This document shows positions 26,240 to 34,060 of a stretch of DNA of 64,000 nucleotides, piece by piece. Numbering within the stretch: position 1 is the stretch's first letter; each line of letters starts with the position of its first letter. The position numbers and the translations under genes are program-made. The notes beneath the pieces are model-generated. The model saw only the letters and a program-made list of their open reading frames with translations, ran no database searches and was not told the DNA's origin. Origin of the DNA: Saccharothrix sp. ALI-22-I (GTDB taxonomy: Bacteria > Actinomycetota > Actinomycetes > Mycobacteriales > Pseudonocardiaceae); NCBI RefSeq assembly GCF_001984175.1, contig NZ_MTQP01000046.1:1-64000 (forward strand). Direction: 5' to 3'.

Positions 26240-26384
26240 CCGGGTCGATCACGGCCGCGTTCGCCGACGGTCCCGCGACCAGTGCGGCGGCGCCGCTCGC
26301 GATCAGTGCGCCGACGAGGACGAATGCGGTGCGGCGTCTGTGCGGACGTCGAGGTGAGGTCGGATCGTGGAAAGGCCGTGTCAT
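26240..26384 (-). pseudogene. Orphan N-terminus of a secreted protein
   Basis: An ATG at 26384 opens a textbook signal peptide: basic start (SPRRPHRRR), hydrophobic core AFVLVGALIASGAAALV and cleavage-type ANAAVID. The frame then runs into sequence antisense to the STAS fragment near 26235, so the mature protein is gone. Given the flanking genes it was probably a carbohydrate-active enzyme. Confidence 0.55.
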
Positions 26385-26424
26385 TGAACCCGTCCAGTGT
26401 GATTGCGAAGGGTTGTCGGCGCCA

Positions 26425-26468
26425 TGTCGGGGCACCGCCCGCCCTGTTGCCCGAGCGGTGCCCCGACA
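26425..26468 (-). terminator. Hairpin terminator of the lectin-tailed hydrolase remnant
   Basis: Perfect 14-base arms (TGTCGGGGCACCGC and complement) with a 16-base loop, ten bases beyond the stop at 26478. Confidence 0.75.
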
Positions 26469-26477
26469 GGTCTCGTG

Positions 26478-27165
26478 TCAGACGCTGCGGCGGGCGAAGC
26501 GCTGGTTGGGGCTGCTGGCGTTGTAGGTGTACTGGGAGATGCGGGCGCCGTCGGCGGTGGAGCGTTCCCAGACGTCCATGGCCAGGCCGGACTCCCGGTT
26601 GACGAGGCTGATCACGTCACCGCCGTGGTCGACCACGCGCCACTGCTGACTGGTGGCGCCGGTGTCGGCCTGTTGCGTGACGTCGGAGCCGCTGCCGGCG
26701 GCCTGGAGGAACAGGCCGCTGTGGCGGGCCTTGAGGCGGACGTGGCCGTCGGTGGCGGCGACGAGCTCGAACTGCTGGTTGGTGCCGCTGGTGATGGTCC
26801 GCTGGACGAGTCCCGCGCCGGCGGCGGTGGAGGCCCCGCTGATCTCGGCGGCCTTGCCGCTGTGCTGGGCGATGAGGGTGTAGGTGCCCGGCACGGTGGG
26901 CGTGGTGCCCAACTGGGCTTCCCACCTGGTGTTGGAGCCGGCGGCGTCGGCGGGGAGGCGGTCGCGTGCGGCGGTGTCGCCGTACATGGTCCAGCGGGCC
27001 CAGTCGACGACGGTCCTGGGGAAGCGCTGGTCGCTCCAGAAGCTGGTGTGGCTGCCGCCGACGAAGGTGAGGAACGCCTTGGGCCAGGTCATCTCGTTGT
27101 AGGCCTGTCGGGCCGAGTTGTACCCCGTGAGGGTGTCGCGGTCGCCGTGGACGAACAGGACCTTG
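26478..27165 (-). pseudogene. Alpha/beta-hydrolase with ricin-type lectin domain, 5'-truncated
   Basis: The visible part begins at KVLFVHGDRDTLTGYNSA (the catalytic aspartate loop of secreted cutinase/lipase-like hydrolases) and continues to TFVGGSHTSFW (catalytic histidine). A C-terminal ricin B-type domain follows, with repeats around HSGKAAEIS, HSGLFLQAA and ESGLAMDVW. The signal peptide and nucleophile serine are missing. The truncation point near 27170 is also where a GH53 gene on the other strand has lost its start. Confidence 0.65.
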
Positions 27166-27175
27166 GCCGAGATCG

Positions 27176-28162
27176 AACAAGGTCGCCGTCGGCAACGAGA
27201 TCATCAACGGTTTCATGTACGGCAGCGAGGCGGCCCTCATCGGCACGACGAGCCCGCAGTACTTCGTCGACCAGGCCGACCTCTACCAGTCGAAGCCCGG
27301 CGGCGGCCTGCTGTGGCGGTACTGGGGTTCGACCGTCCCGGTCGAGCAGCAGCTCTACGACCAGGCGTGGGACCGGTTCACGACCCTGGCCGCCTCCGGG
27401 ATCAAGGCCGTCCGCGACGCGTCGCCGAAGTCCAAGGTCGAGATCCACGTGATCGTCAACAAGGACCGGCTCGCCAAGACCATGGAGTTCTGGCACCAGT
27501 TCCTCACCCGGGTGAAGGCGAAGGGCCAGAACCCGGACGTGCTGGCCATCTCGTACTACTCGGAGTGGCACGGCACGCCCGAGGCGCTGGACACCAACCT
27601 GCACACCATGGCCACCACCTACCCCGACTACGAGATCGACATCGCCGAAACCGCCTACCCCGCCTCGGGCGGCGACGGCTCACCGATGCCCAACTCGCCC
27701 TTCCCCCGGACGATCCAGGGGCAGGCGGACGCCATCCAGCGGGTCTTCCAGGCCGCCAACGACGTGGTCGACAACCAGGGCGCCGGCGTGCTGGTGTGGG
27801 AGCCGGCCGGCTACCAGACGATGTTCCGGGCCGTGCCCGAACTGGCGAACACCTGGGAGCCGCACGCCTCCATCAACGTCTTCAACGCCAGCCGCGCCAA
27901 GCACATCCTCCAGGACACCGTCTACACCGCCACCGCAGTGCGCGCCGCCCCGAAGCTGCCCTCCTCCGTCCACCTGCTCACCACCGCCACCAAGAAGATC
28001 ACCAGTGTCCCCGTCCGCTGGCAGTCGCTGCCGGCCGGCGCGACCGACACGCCGGGTGAGGTGACAGTCAACGGCATGACCGAGGTAGGACAGGTCACGG
28101 CGGTCATCGACGTCGTACCCGGACGCGGCAAACACGACGAACTCGACTCGACCACCTCATAA
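27176..28162 (+). pseudogene. GH53 arabinogalactan endo-beta-1,4-galactanase, 5'-truncated
   Basis: GH53 enzymes cleave beta-1,4-galactan side chains of pectin. Similarity starts abruptly at NKVAVGNEIINGFMYGSE, which contains the acid/base glutamate, and includes the nucleophile glutamate in DIAETAYP and VLVWEPAGY. After the barrel comes a Big_4-type domain (VPVRWQSLPAGATDTPGEV). The signal peptide and roughly the first 150-180 residues are absent, so secretion and folding should fail. A start at 27215 is possible but would lie after the acid/base residue. The breakpoint coincides with the truncated hydrolase on the other strand. Confidence 0.8.
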
Positions 28163-28205
28163 CCGGACATCCCAAGACACAATCGTGCCCTGCCATCAAA
28201 GAAGG

Positions 28206-28234
28206 GGACCCTCCGGAGACCATCTGGAGGGTCC
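28206..28234 (+). terminator. Hairpin terminator after the GH53 gene
   Basis: Nine-base arms GGACCCTCC and GGAGGGTCC with an eleven-base loop, 43 bases after the GH53 stop. Confidence 0.7.
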
Positions 28235-28403
28235 TCTGATCTCGACACCCGCGATCAGACGATCTACACCTGGCGCCGCCCAGGAGCTGATCGACACCGA
28301 GCCTGTGGGGTGTCAATACTCTGCACTGGGCTGTCGACTTGCGGTGATCGTGCACCATCAAGACCGCTCCCCGCCCCGGCTGCGGCTTGACAACCACATA
28401 GGG

Positions 28404-28443
28404 ACACCCCCGGCACCGAGCACGAGCTCGGCACCGGGGGTGT
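28404..28443 (-). terminator. Imperfect hairpin downstream of the GH5 gene
   Basis: Arms ACACCCCCGG...CGAG and CTCG...CCGGGGGTGT pair with a two-base internal mismatch, about 40 bases past the GH5 stop at 28485. Confidence 0.5.
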
Positions 28444-28484
28444 GAGGGCTGTACCGCGGATCCGCGGTCACGTCGAGACGACCG

Positions 28485-29996
28485 TTAGACGGCCGTGCGC
28501 GACCACTGCTGGTTGGTGCCGGTGTTGCACGGATACTGCTTGAGGATCACCCCGTCCGCGGTCGATGCGGACGGTACGTCCACGCACTTGCCGCTGTGTC
28601 GTGCCCGGAGCTGGAAGTAGCTGCCGTTGGCGACCATCTGGAACTGCTGGTTGGTGCCGGTGCCACAGGTGTACTGGGCGAGCTCGGCACCGTCGGCGGT
28701 GGAGGCGCTCAGCACATCGAGGCACTTTCCGCTGTGCTGGCTGACGATCCGCCAGTAGCCGCTGCCCGCGTCCTGGAACTGCCACTGCTGCCACGCGTTG
28801 CCGCCGTAGGTGTACTGGCCGACGCGCGCGCTGTTGTCGGTGGTCGCCTGTGCAAGCCCCATGGCCTTGCCGCTGTGGCGCACGTCGATCCGGTAGGCCG
28901 TCGGCTGCGGGGTCGTGACGTTGTCGCCCCAGCCGTAGCGGATCCGGTCGGCGCCGGAGGTGTTGCGGATGGTCAGGTTGAGATTGGTGCCGCTGCCGCT
29001 CAGGGCGTACATCGAGTACCAGTCATAACCGAGGTTGTCCTTGTACTTGCCACCGAGTGCGGGCCAGTAGGTGCCGCCCATCTGGTTGTCACGCATGACC
29101 TGCGCGATGGCACGGAGGTAGCGCACGAAGTTCTCGGAGCTGTTCGCGTCGCCGTAGTTGAGGCCGGTGGACATCGGCGCGCCGAACTCGGTCATGATCG
29201 CGCGGGACGCGCAGTTGCCCAGACGCGTCTGGATGTGGCTGCGGAACTGGTCGTAGGTCATCGCGCCGTAGAAGAAGGCGTAGTGGTGGAAGGACAGCAG
29301 CGTCGAGTTGAAGCGGCTGTCGTTGCAGATGTCCCGCAGGTCCTGGCTGAAGCCGGTGCCGCCGATGAGCACCCGGCCGGGCACCGCCGAGGTGTGGTAG
29401 TTGAGCCAGTTCGCCGCGACGTTGCGCCAGTCCGTCGACGAGTAACCGTGCGGCTCGTTCATCGGCTCGAAGTAGACGTTGCTGTTCGAGCCGTACGTGT
29501 TGGTCACGCTGGACCACATCGAGTTCCACGCGGCCATGTTCGTGATCCTGCCGCCGGAGGCCGCGCCGTCCTCCCAATAGGCGAGGATGACCTTGAACCC
29601 ACGCTCGGTGGCGGCGTCGATGGCGCCGCGGTAGGCGTTCCACCAGGTCGTGTTGGCCACGGTGTGGGTGTTGATGGGCAGCCGGACGGTGTTGACCCCC
29701 ATGGTGGCGACCATGTCGTCGTAGAGGGCGTTGGCCTTGGCCCGTACTGTCGCGTTGCTGTCGGACTGGCTCAGGCCCTGCACGACGAGCGTGCCGGTGC
29801 TGAAGTTGTCACCCATCACGGCCCAGTTCATGCCGCGGAATTGGCTGGTGGCGGCATTGGCCGGTGACGCGGAGACGACGAGGCCTGCCACTGGGGTGAG
29901 CGCGGTCACCACAAGGGCGATCAGCAACCGGCGCAACGACCGAGTGCTCCGCGACGGGCCTGATGGGTGTCCATCAGACGCCATGGTCAGTGTCAT
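28485..29996 (-). CDS. Secreted GH5-family glycoside hydrolase with ricin-type lectin domain
   Basis: 503 residues: signal peptide (LRRLLIALVVTALTPVAGLVV, cleavage near ANA), a GH5-like barrel with acid/base glutamate in MNEPHG and nucleophile glutamate in TEFGAP, a C-terminal linker, and a ricin B-type domain (HSGKAMGLA, HSGKCLDVL, HSGKCVDVP, QxW elements). It is likely an endo-acting cellulase or mannanase-type enzyme; the substrate is uncertain. I use ATG 29996, though ATG 29984 also gives a full signal peptide. A LacI-type operator lies 33-46 bases upstream, suggesting sugar-induced expression. Confidence 0.85.
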   Translation of the reverse strand: MTLTMASDGHPSGPSRSTRSLRRLLIALVVTALTPVAGLVVSASPANAATSQFRGMNWAVMGDNFSTGTLVVQGLSQSDSNATVRAKANALYDDMVATMGVNTVRLPINTHTVANTTWWNAYRGAIDAATERGFKVILAYWEDGAASGGRITNMAAWNSMWSSVTNTYGSNSNVYFEPMNEPHGYSSTDWRNVAANWLNYHTSAVPGRVLIGGTGFSQDLRDICNDSRFNSTLLSFHHYAFFYGAMTYDQFRSHIQTRLGNCASRAIMTEFGAPMSTGLNYGDANSSENFVRYLRAIAQVMRDNQMGGTYWPALGGKYKDNLGYDWYSMYALSGSGTNLNLTIRNTSGADRIRYGWGDNVTTPQPTAYRIDVRHSGKAMGLAQATTDNSARVGQYTYGGNAWQQWQFQDAGSGYWRIVSQHSGKCLDVLSASTADGAELAQYTCGTGTNQQFQMVANGSYFQLRARHSGKCVDVPSASTADGVILKQYPCNTGTNQQWSRTAV

Positions 29997-30028
29997 GAAA
30001 TGTCCAATCGCTAGATCTTTTCCCGAAC

Positions 30029-30042
30029 GGAAAGCGCTTACC
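30029..30042 (-). promoter_or_regulatory. LacI-family-type operator before the GH5 gene
   Basis: On the minus strand GGTAAGCGCTTTCC, with palindromic core AAGCGCTT. The identical 14-mer recurs at 31911-31924. Such AGCGCT-centred sites are typical of LacI repressors of actinomycete polysaccharide-degradation genes. Confidence 0.6.
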
Positions 30043-30114
30043 AAATGGTGACCCGATGTGCTATGGCGTTGTGCCAGTCGGGGCCGTCGCGGGCGCTCGA
30101 CTTGCCGGTCGTGC

Positions 30115-31425
30115 TCAGACCTGGGTGCGGCTCCACTGCTGGTTGTTGCCGCTGCCGCAGGTGTACTGCTGGATGTCGGCGCCGTCGCCGGTGCCGGAGT
30201 TGACGACGTCGAGGCACTTGCCGCTGTGCCGTGCGACGATCCGGAAGTAGCTTCCGGTGGCCTGCCACTGCCATTGCTGGTTGGCGCCGCTGCCGCAGGT
30301 GTACTGGATGATGTTGGCCCCGTCGGCGGTGGAGCTGTTCGCCACGTCGAGGCACTTGCCGCTGTTCTGGTTGACGATGCGGAAATAGCCGCTGCCGGCG
30401 TCCTGGAACTCCCACTTCTGGTTTCCGCCGCCGTTCCAGGTCCACTGCTTGATCTCGGCGTTGTTCGCGGTGGAGGCCGACACGACGTCCATCACCTTGT
30501 CGCTGTTGCGGTTGGTCACGCGGTAGGCCGGCGCCGGGGCGGGCACGTCGGCTACCGGCAGGATCGTGCCGTGGCGGCAACCGGGGCACGTGATCTGGCT
30601 CAGGCCCGACCAGGAGTTCAGGTTCGAGCTGGTGGCCGTCCAGATGCCGCCGTTGGTGTACTTGTCGATCCAGATGCGCCAGGAGCCGTCGCTCATCCGC
30701 AACACGGCCGGTCCCTCGTAGCCCGAGCTCCACAACTGGCCCTGGTTGCTCCACCCGCCGGTGAGGCTCGTGCTGGTCCAGTGCTCGATGTACTTGGAGG
30801 TTTCGTTCTTGGTGAAGGCGTGGTAGGTGCTACCCGACTTCACCACGTAGGTGTCGATGTAGTTGTAGCCGAGGCCACCCATCTGCGCCGGTCCGCTCCA
30901 GGAGGTCAGCGAACTGTTCTGGGCGGTGAAGATGTAGGGACGGAAACAGTCGGAGCACGTCGTCTGGGAGATGCTCACGATGATCCGGATGGTGCCGCCC
31001 TCGACGTAGAACTCGGGCGCCCACGTGAATCGCGTGTTGGCGACGCCGGAGTTGACACTGGTCACGTGCGTCCAGTTGACCAGGTCGGGGCTGGAGGCGA
31101 TGTTGAAGTGTGTCGAGTTCGTGGTCCACGACTGGACGGTGTGGGCGATGTAGTAGAGCCCGTTGTGCTGGATGATGCTGGGGTCGCGCAGCACGCCGGA
31201 CGGGCCGCGGTAGTTGGTGTCGGCCAGCACGCTGAAGTTCGTGCCGTTGGCCGATGAGTAGACCCAGAGCTCCTGGTCGGCAGCGGCGTCTCCCTTGAAC
31301 GTGGTGTAGACGTAGCCGGGGGCGGCTTGTGCGGGTGATGCGACGGCCACCGCAGTGGCGGCGGCAGTGAGCGCCACGAGGCTGAGTCGGGCCAGCCAAC
31401 GTCTGACCTTCAGCTGTCTGTTCAC
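30115..31425 (-). CDS. Secreted GH43-family arabinan-active hydrolase with ricin-type lectin domain
   Basis: 436 residues. A signal peptide (LSLVALTAAATAVAVASPAQA) is followed by a five-bladed propeller of GH43 type. GVLRDPSIIQHNGLYYIAHT carries the catalytic base aspartate, and the general acid glutamate is expected in SGYEGPAVL. A ricin B-type domain fills the last 135 residues (NSDKVMDVV, NSGKCLDVA, HSGKCLDVV). It resembles exo- or endo-1,5-alpha-L-arabinanases. The GTG at 31425 is chosen because GAGGAG lies seven bases upstream. Two palindromes at 31622 and 31716 mark a regulated promoter. Confidence 0.85.
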   Translation of the reverse strand: MNRQLKVRRWLARLSLVALTAAATAVAVASPAQAAPGYVYTTFKGDAAADQELWVYSSANGTNFSVLADTNYRGPSGVLRDPSIIQHNGLYYIAHTVQSWTTNSTHFNIASSPDLVNWTHVTSVNSGVANTRFTWAPEFYVEGGTIRIIVSISQTTCSDCFRPYIFTAQNSSLTSWSGPAQMGGLGYNYIDTYVVKSGSTYHAFTKNETSKYIEHWTSTSLTGGWSNQGQLWSSGYEGPAVLRMSDGSWRIWIDKYTNGGIWTATSSNLNSWSGLSQITCPGCRHGTILPVADVPAPAPAYRVTNRNSDKVMDVVSASTANNAEIKQWTWNGGGNQKWEFQDAGSGYFRIVNQNSGKCLDVANSSTADGANIIQYTCGSGANQQWQWQATGSYFRIVARHSGKCLDVVNSGTGDGADIQQYTCGSGNNQQWSRTQV

Positions 31426-31621
31426 GGATGATCTCCTCGCAGGTGAAGTGCCGGCGAAAGTCGGCCTGGGGCTAGGTGTGCGCGGCACTGGGCGGTCGAC
31501 ATCGGCGTCTCCACTCGTGTGTCCGCCGACGTGGTCGGCGTAGGCGGCGGCTGAACCCGGGGCGGTGCAGTGGCCCTGTCGCGAGGGGCACTGTTGGCGG
31601 TGTGTGACGGGCGCCGCTGAT

Positions 31622-31639
31622 CTGTGCGAACGCTAACAG
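31622..31639 (-). promoter_or_regulatory. Imperfect LacI-type operator upstream of GH43
   Basis: CTGTGCGAACGCTAACAG: outer arms CTGT/ACAG with a GCG-centred core, related to the perfect palindrome at 31716. About 200 bases before the GH43 start. Confidence 0.45.
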
Positions 31640-31715
31640 GCCGTTGCCTGTCCGCTCAAGAGCGGATTCGGGTGCAGGCAACGGACTCCGGGCAGATTGT
31701 CGAACGCTTCGCGAC

Positions 31716-31735
31716 CTCTGTTATCGCTAACAGAG
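31716..31735. promoter_or_regulatory. Perfect palindromic operator upstream of GH43
   Basis: Eight-base arms CTCTGTTA and TAACAGAG around TCGC. The inner TGTTAnCGnTAACA pattern fits LacI-family sugar repressors. It could serve GH43 (minus) or the truncated plus-strand gene at 32023. Confidence 0.6.
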
Positions 31736-31910
31736 CGCGTCGGCCGTTCTCATGCGATGGTCGCACACCTGCGGTCCGCACGGAGCGAGATCCGCCCCGA
31801 ACGCCGGGCGTACAACCTGGACCCGGCTACTTCTCGTGCCTGGCACGCCATCAGGAGAAGGGCCAGGTGGCAGCTTGACGGTCTCCTCAGGCCCGCTCTA
31901 TGGTACGACA

Positions 31911-31924
31911 GGTAAGCGCTTTCC
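31911..31924 (+). promoter_or_regulatory. Second copy of the LacI-type operator
   Basis: GGTAAGCGCTTTCC, identical to the site before the GH5 gene. It lies 99 bases upstream of the orphan signal-peptide start at 32023. Confidence 0.6.
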
Positions 31925-32022
31925 GCGAGCTCCGTAACATCGCTTCTTCAGACCGTCGGCCCCAGTCGTGGCGATGTCGGCTGCCATGTCACCTGTTGGC
32001 CTTTCGCAGGAAGGTCGAATCC

Positions 32023-32090
32023 GTGTCGAATAAGGAATCGAACACATCGACACGCAGGTCGCTATCGCGCGGTACGGCTATCGCCGGATC
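32023..32090 (+). pseudogene. Orphan N-terminus of a Tat-type secreted protein
   Basis: AGGAAGG at 32008-32014 precedes this GTG by eight bases. The peptide begins VSNKESNTSTRRSLSRGTAI, with a twin-arginine pair, then becomes unstructured and non-protein-like after about 22 residues. With a LacI-type operator upstream it looks like the start of a deleted polysaccharide-degrading enzyme. Confidence 0.4.
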
Positions 32091-32700
32091 ATCCCGCTGC
32101 TGTCGGAGATCACGGTGGCCGCACCCAAGTAAGACGGAGTCACCTCCATCCGCAACGGCGCCGCGGTGGGCCCTGTTCGTGGACCAGACGGACGATCTCG
32201 CCGTTCCCCGCGGTGATGACCGGCACTCGACCGCCTCATCACCGAGGGCTGCCCGAGCGCCCCGGAGGTCCCATCGCGACGGCGGTCCGCTACGAAGCCG
32301 CAGCAGCGACCTCCACATGCGACAGCCTCACTAAGGCCGACCACGGCGACTACTGCGGCGCCGGCAACGCGCTTGGCGCGACAGCGCATCGGTCGTGGCA
32401 TGTGGCACCCACTGCGTAGGCGGGCGTGGCGGTGCGGGGCCTGACCAACGCCTTCCTCGGCCAGCCAAGTGCGGTGGAATACCGGGGCGACCGACACCAA
32501 CACGGTCTGGATCTTCGAACCCAAGTAGCCAACGAGACGGGCAGGAGGACTTCCATGCATGCCGCCGGACGGTCGGCGCTCGCCGTCAGTGACTCCATCG
32601 GACGGGCCACGGCGCGGACCGGGCGGCCGATGGGGGACTGCAACGGCCGGACGGACCAGCAGGGGATCGATGCTGAAACCCTGATCACGGAGGAGGAACA
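32091..32700 (+). other. 610 bases with no supported gene
   Basis: Frames here are short or antisense-like. The only clear element is the ribosome-binding site GGAGGAGG just before the SGNH gene at the end of the stretch. It probably replaces the deleted body of the gene that began at 32023. Confidence 0.4.
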
Positions 32701-33795
32701 ATGCGGACACTCGTCAGATCGCTGGTCGCCGTCGCGGCCCTGGTCGCCGGGGTGGTGTCGTCGACCGGATCCGCGGTTGCCGAATCGAACGGCGGCGTGC
32801 GGGTGATGCCGTTGGGTGATTCGATCACCGACGGGTTCAACGTCCCCGGCGGCTACCGGGTCGGGCTGTGGCAGCGGTTGGGGTCGGGCAACTACCGGGT
32901 GGACTTCGTCGGCTCGCAGTTCAACGGTCCGGCCTCGCTCGGGGACCACGACCACCAGGGCCACTCCGGCTGGCGCATCGACCAGATCGACGCGAACGTC
33001 GTCACCTGGCTGCGGAACACGACCCCGCGCACGGTGCTGCTGCACATCGGTACCAACGACGTCATCCAGAACCGCGACCTCGCCAACGCGCCGGCCCGGC
33101 TGTCGGCGCTCGTCGACCGCATCACCGCGACGGTGCCGAACGCCGACGTGTTCGTCGCGACGATCACCCCGCTGTCCGACTCCGCACAGCAGTCCGCCGT
33201 CCGCACGTACAACGCCGCGATACCCGGCATGGTGCAGAGCAAGGTCAACGCGGGCAAGCGCGTGCGCCTGGTGGACATGCACGCCGCGTTGACGACGGCG
33301 GACCTGGCCGACGGCATCCACCCGACCGCCACCGGCTACGACAAGATGGCCGCCAGGTGGTACTCGGCGCTGCGGTCCGTTCCGGGATCGATCGGCGACC
33401 CGACCGTTCCGTCGGGTCGGCAGATCGTCGGTGCGGGGTCGGGCCGCTGCGTGGACGTGCCGAACGGGAACACCACGAACGGCACGCAGGTCCAGTTGTG
33501 GGACTGCAACGGCCAGTCGAGCCAGTCGTGGACCTATACGTCCGGCAAGCAGTTGATGTCCGGCGGCAAGTGCCTCGACGCGTCCGGCAAGGGCACCGCC
33601 AACGACACCAAGGTGGTCGTCTGGGACTGCAACGGCCAGACCAACCAGCAGTGGAACGTGAACTCGAACGGCACCATCACCGGCGTCCAGTCGAACCTGT
33701 GCCTGGACGCCTCCGGTCGCGGAACGACCAACGGCACCAAGCTGGTCCTCTGGTCGTGCAGCGGCCAGACCAACCAGCAGTGGGCCCTGCGCTGA
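32701..33795 (+). CDS. Secreted SGNH/GDSL esterase with ricin-type lectin domain
   Basis: 364 residues with a signal peptide, an SGNH hydrolase domain and a C-terminal ricin B-type domain. Block I is GDSITDG (39-45), block III GTND (about 117-120) and block V DGIHPTATGY (about 204-213), giving Ser-Asp-His. This matches CE3-like carbohydrate esterases that deacetylate xylan or pectin. The lectin half has three repeats, each ending in QxW (SQSWTY, NQQWNV, NQQWAL), with GRCVDVPNGN, GKCLDASGKG and NLCLDASGRG. Ribosome-binding site GGAGGAGG supports the ATG. It would act outside the cell with the neighbouring glycosidases. Confidence 0.9.
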   Translation: MRTLVRSLVAVAALVAGVVSSTGSAVAESNGGVRVMPLGDSITDGFNVPGGYRVGLWQRLGSGNYRVDFVGSQFNGPASLGDHDHQGHSGWRIDQIDANVVTWLRNTTPRTVLLHIGTNDVIQNRDLANAPARLSALVDRITATVPNADVFVATITPLSDSAQQSAVRTYNAAIPGMVQSKVNAGKRVRLVDMHAALTTADLADGIHPTATGYDKMAARWYSALRSVPGSIGDPTVPSGRQIVGAGSGRCVDVPNGNTTNGTQVQLWDCNGQSSQSWTYTSGKQLMSGGKCLDASGKGTANDTKVVVWDCNGQTNQQWNVNSNGTITGVQSNLCLDASGRGTTNGTKLVLWSCSGQTNQQWALR

Positions 33796-33840
33796 CCGGA
33801 TGACACCTTCGTCCGCGGCGGTGCGGACGGGGATGCGCCT

Positions 33841-33884
33841 CAGCACGGGTGGCGGGAGGTAGGTGCCGCCTGCCACCCGTGCTG
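33841..33884 (+). terminator. Hairpin terminator after the SGNH esterase
   Basis: Perfect 13-base arms CAGCACGGGTGGC and GCCACCCGTGCTG, extended by imperfect pairing, 46 bases after the stop. Confidence 0.75.
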
Positions 33885-34060
33885 ATCGCCCGCACCGCCA
33901 GTGGCACGTCCCAATCAGATCGTGCGGCTGTTTTCGTGGTGGAGGGGAGATATGGCGAAGATGTTCCCGACGCCCTGAATCCCCGGACAGCACGCCATCC
34001 ACCTGGGAAGATCCTCCGCAGCGGCGGGGGTACACCGTCGCATGATCCCTGAGGGGGGAC

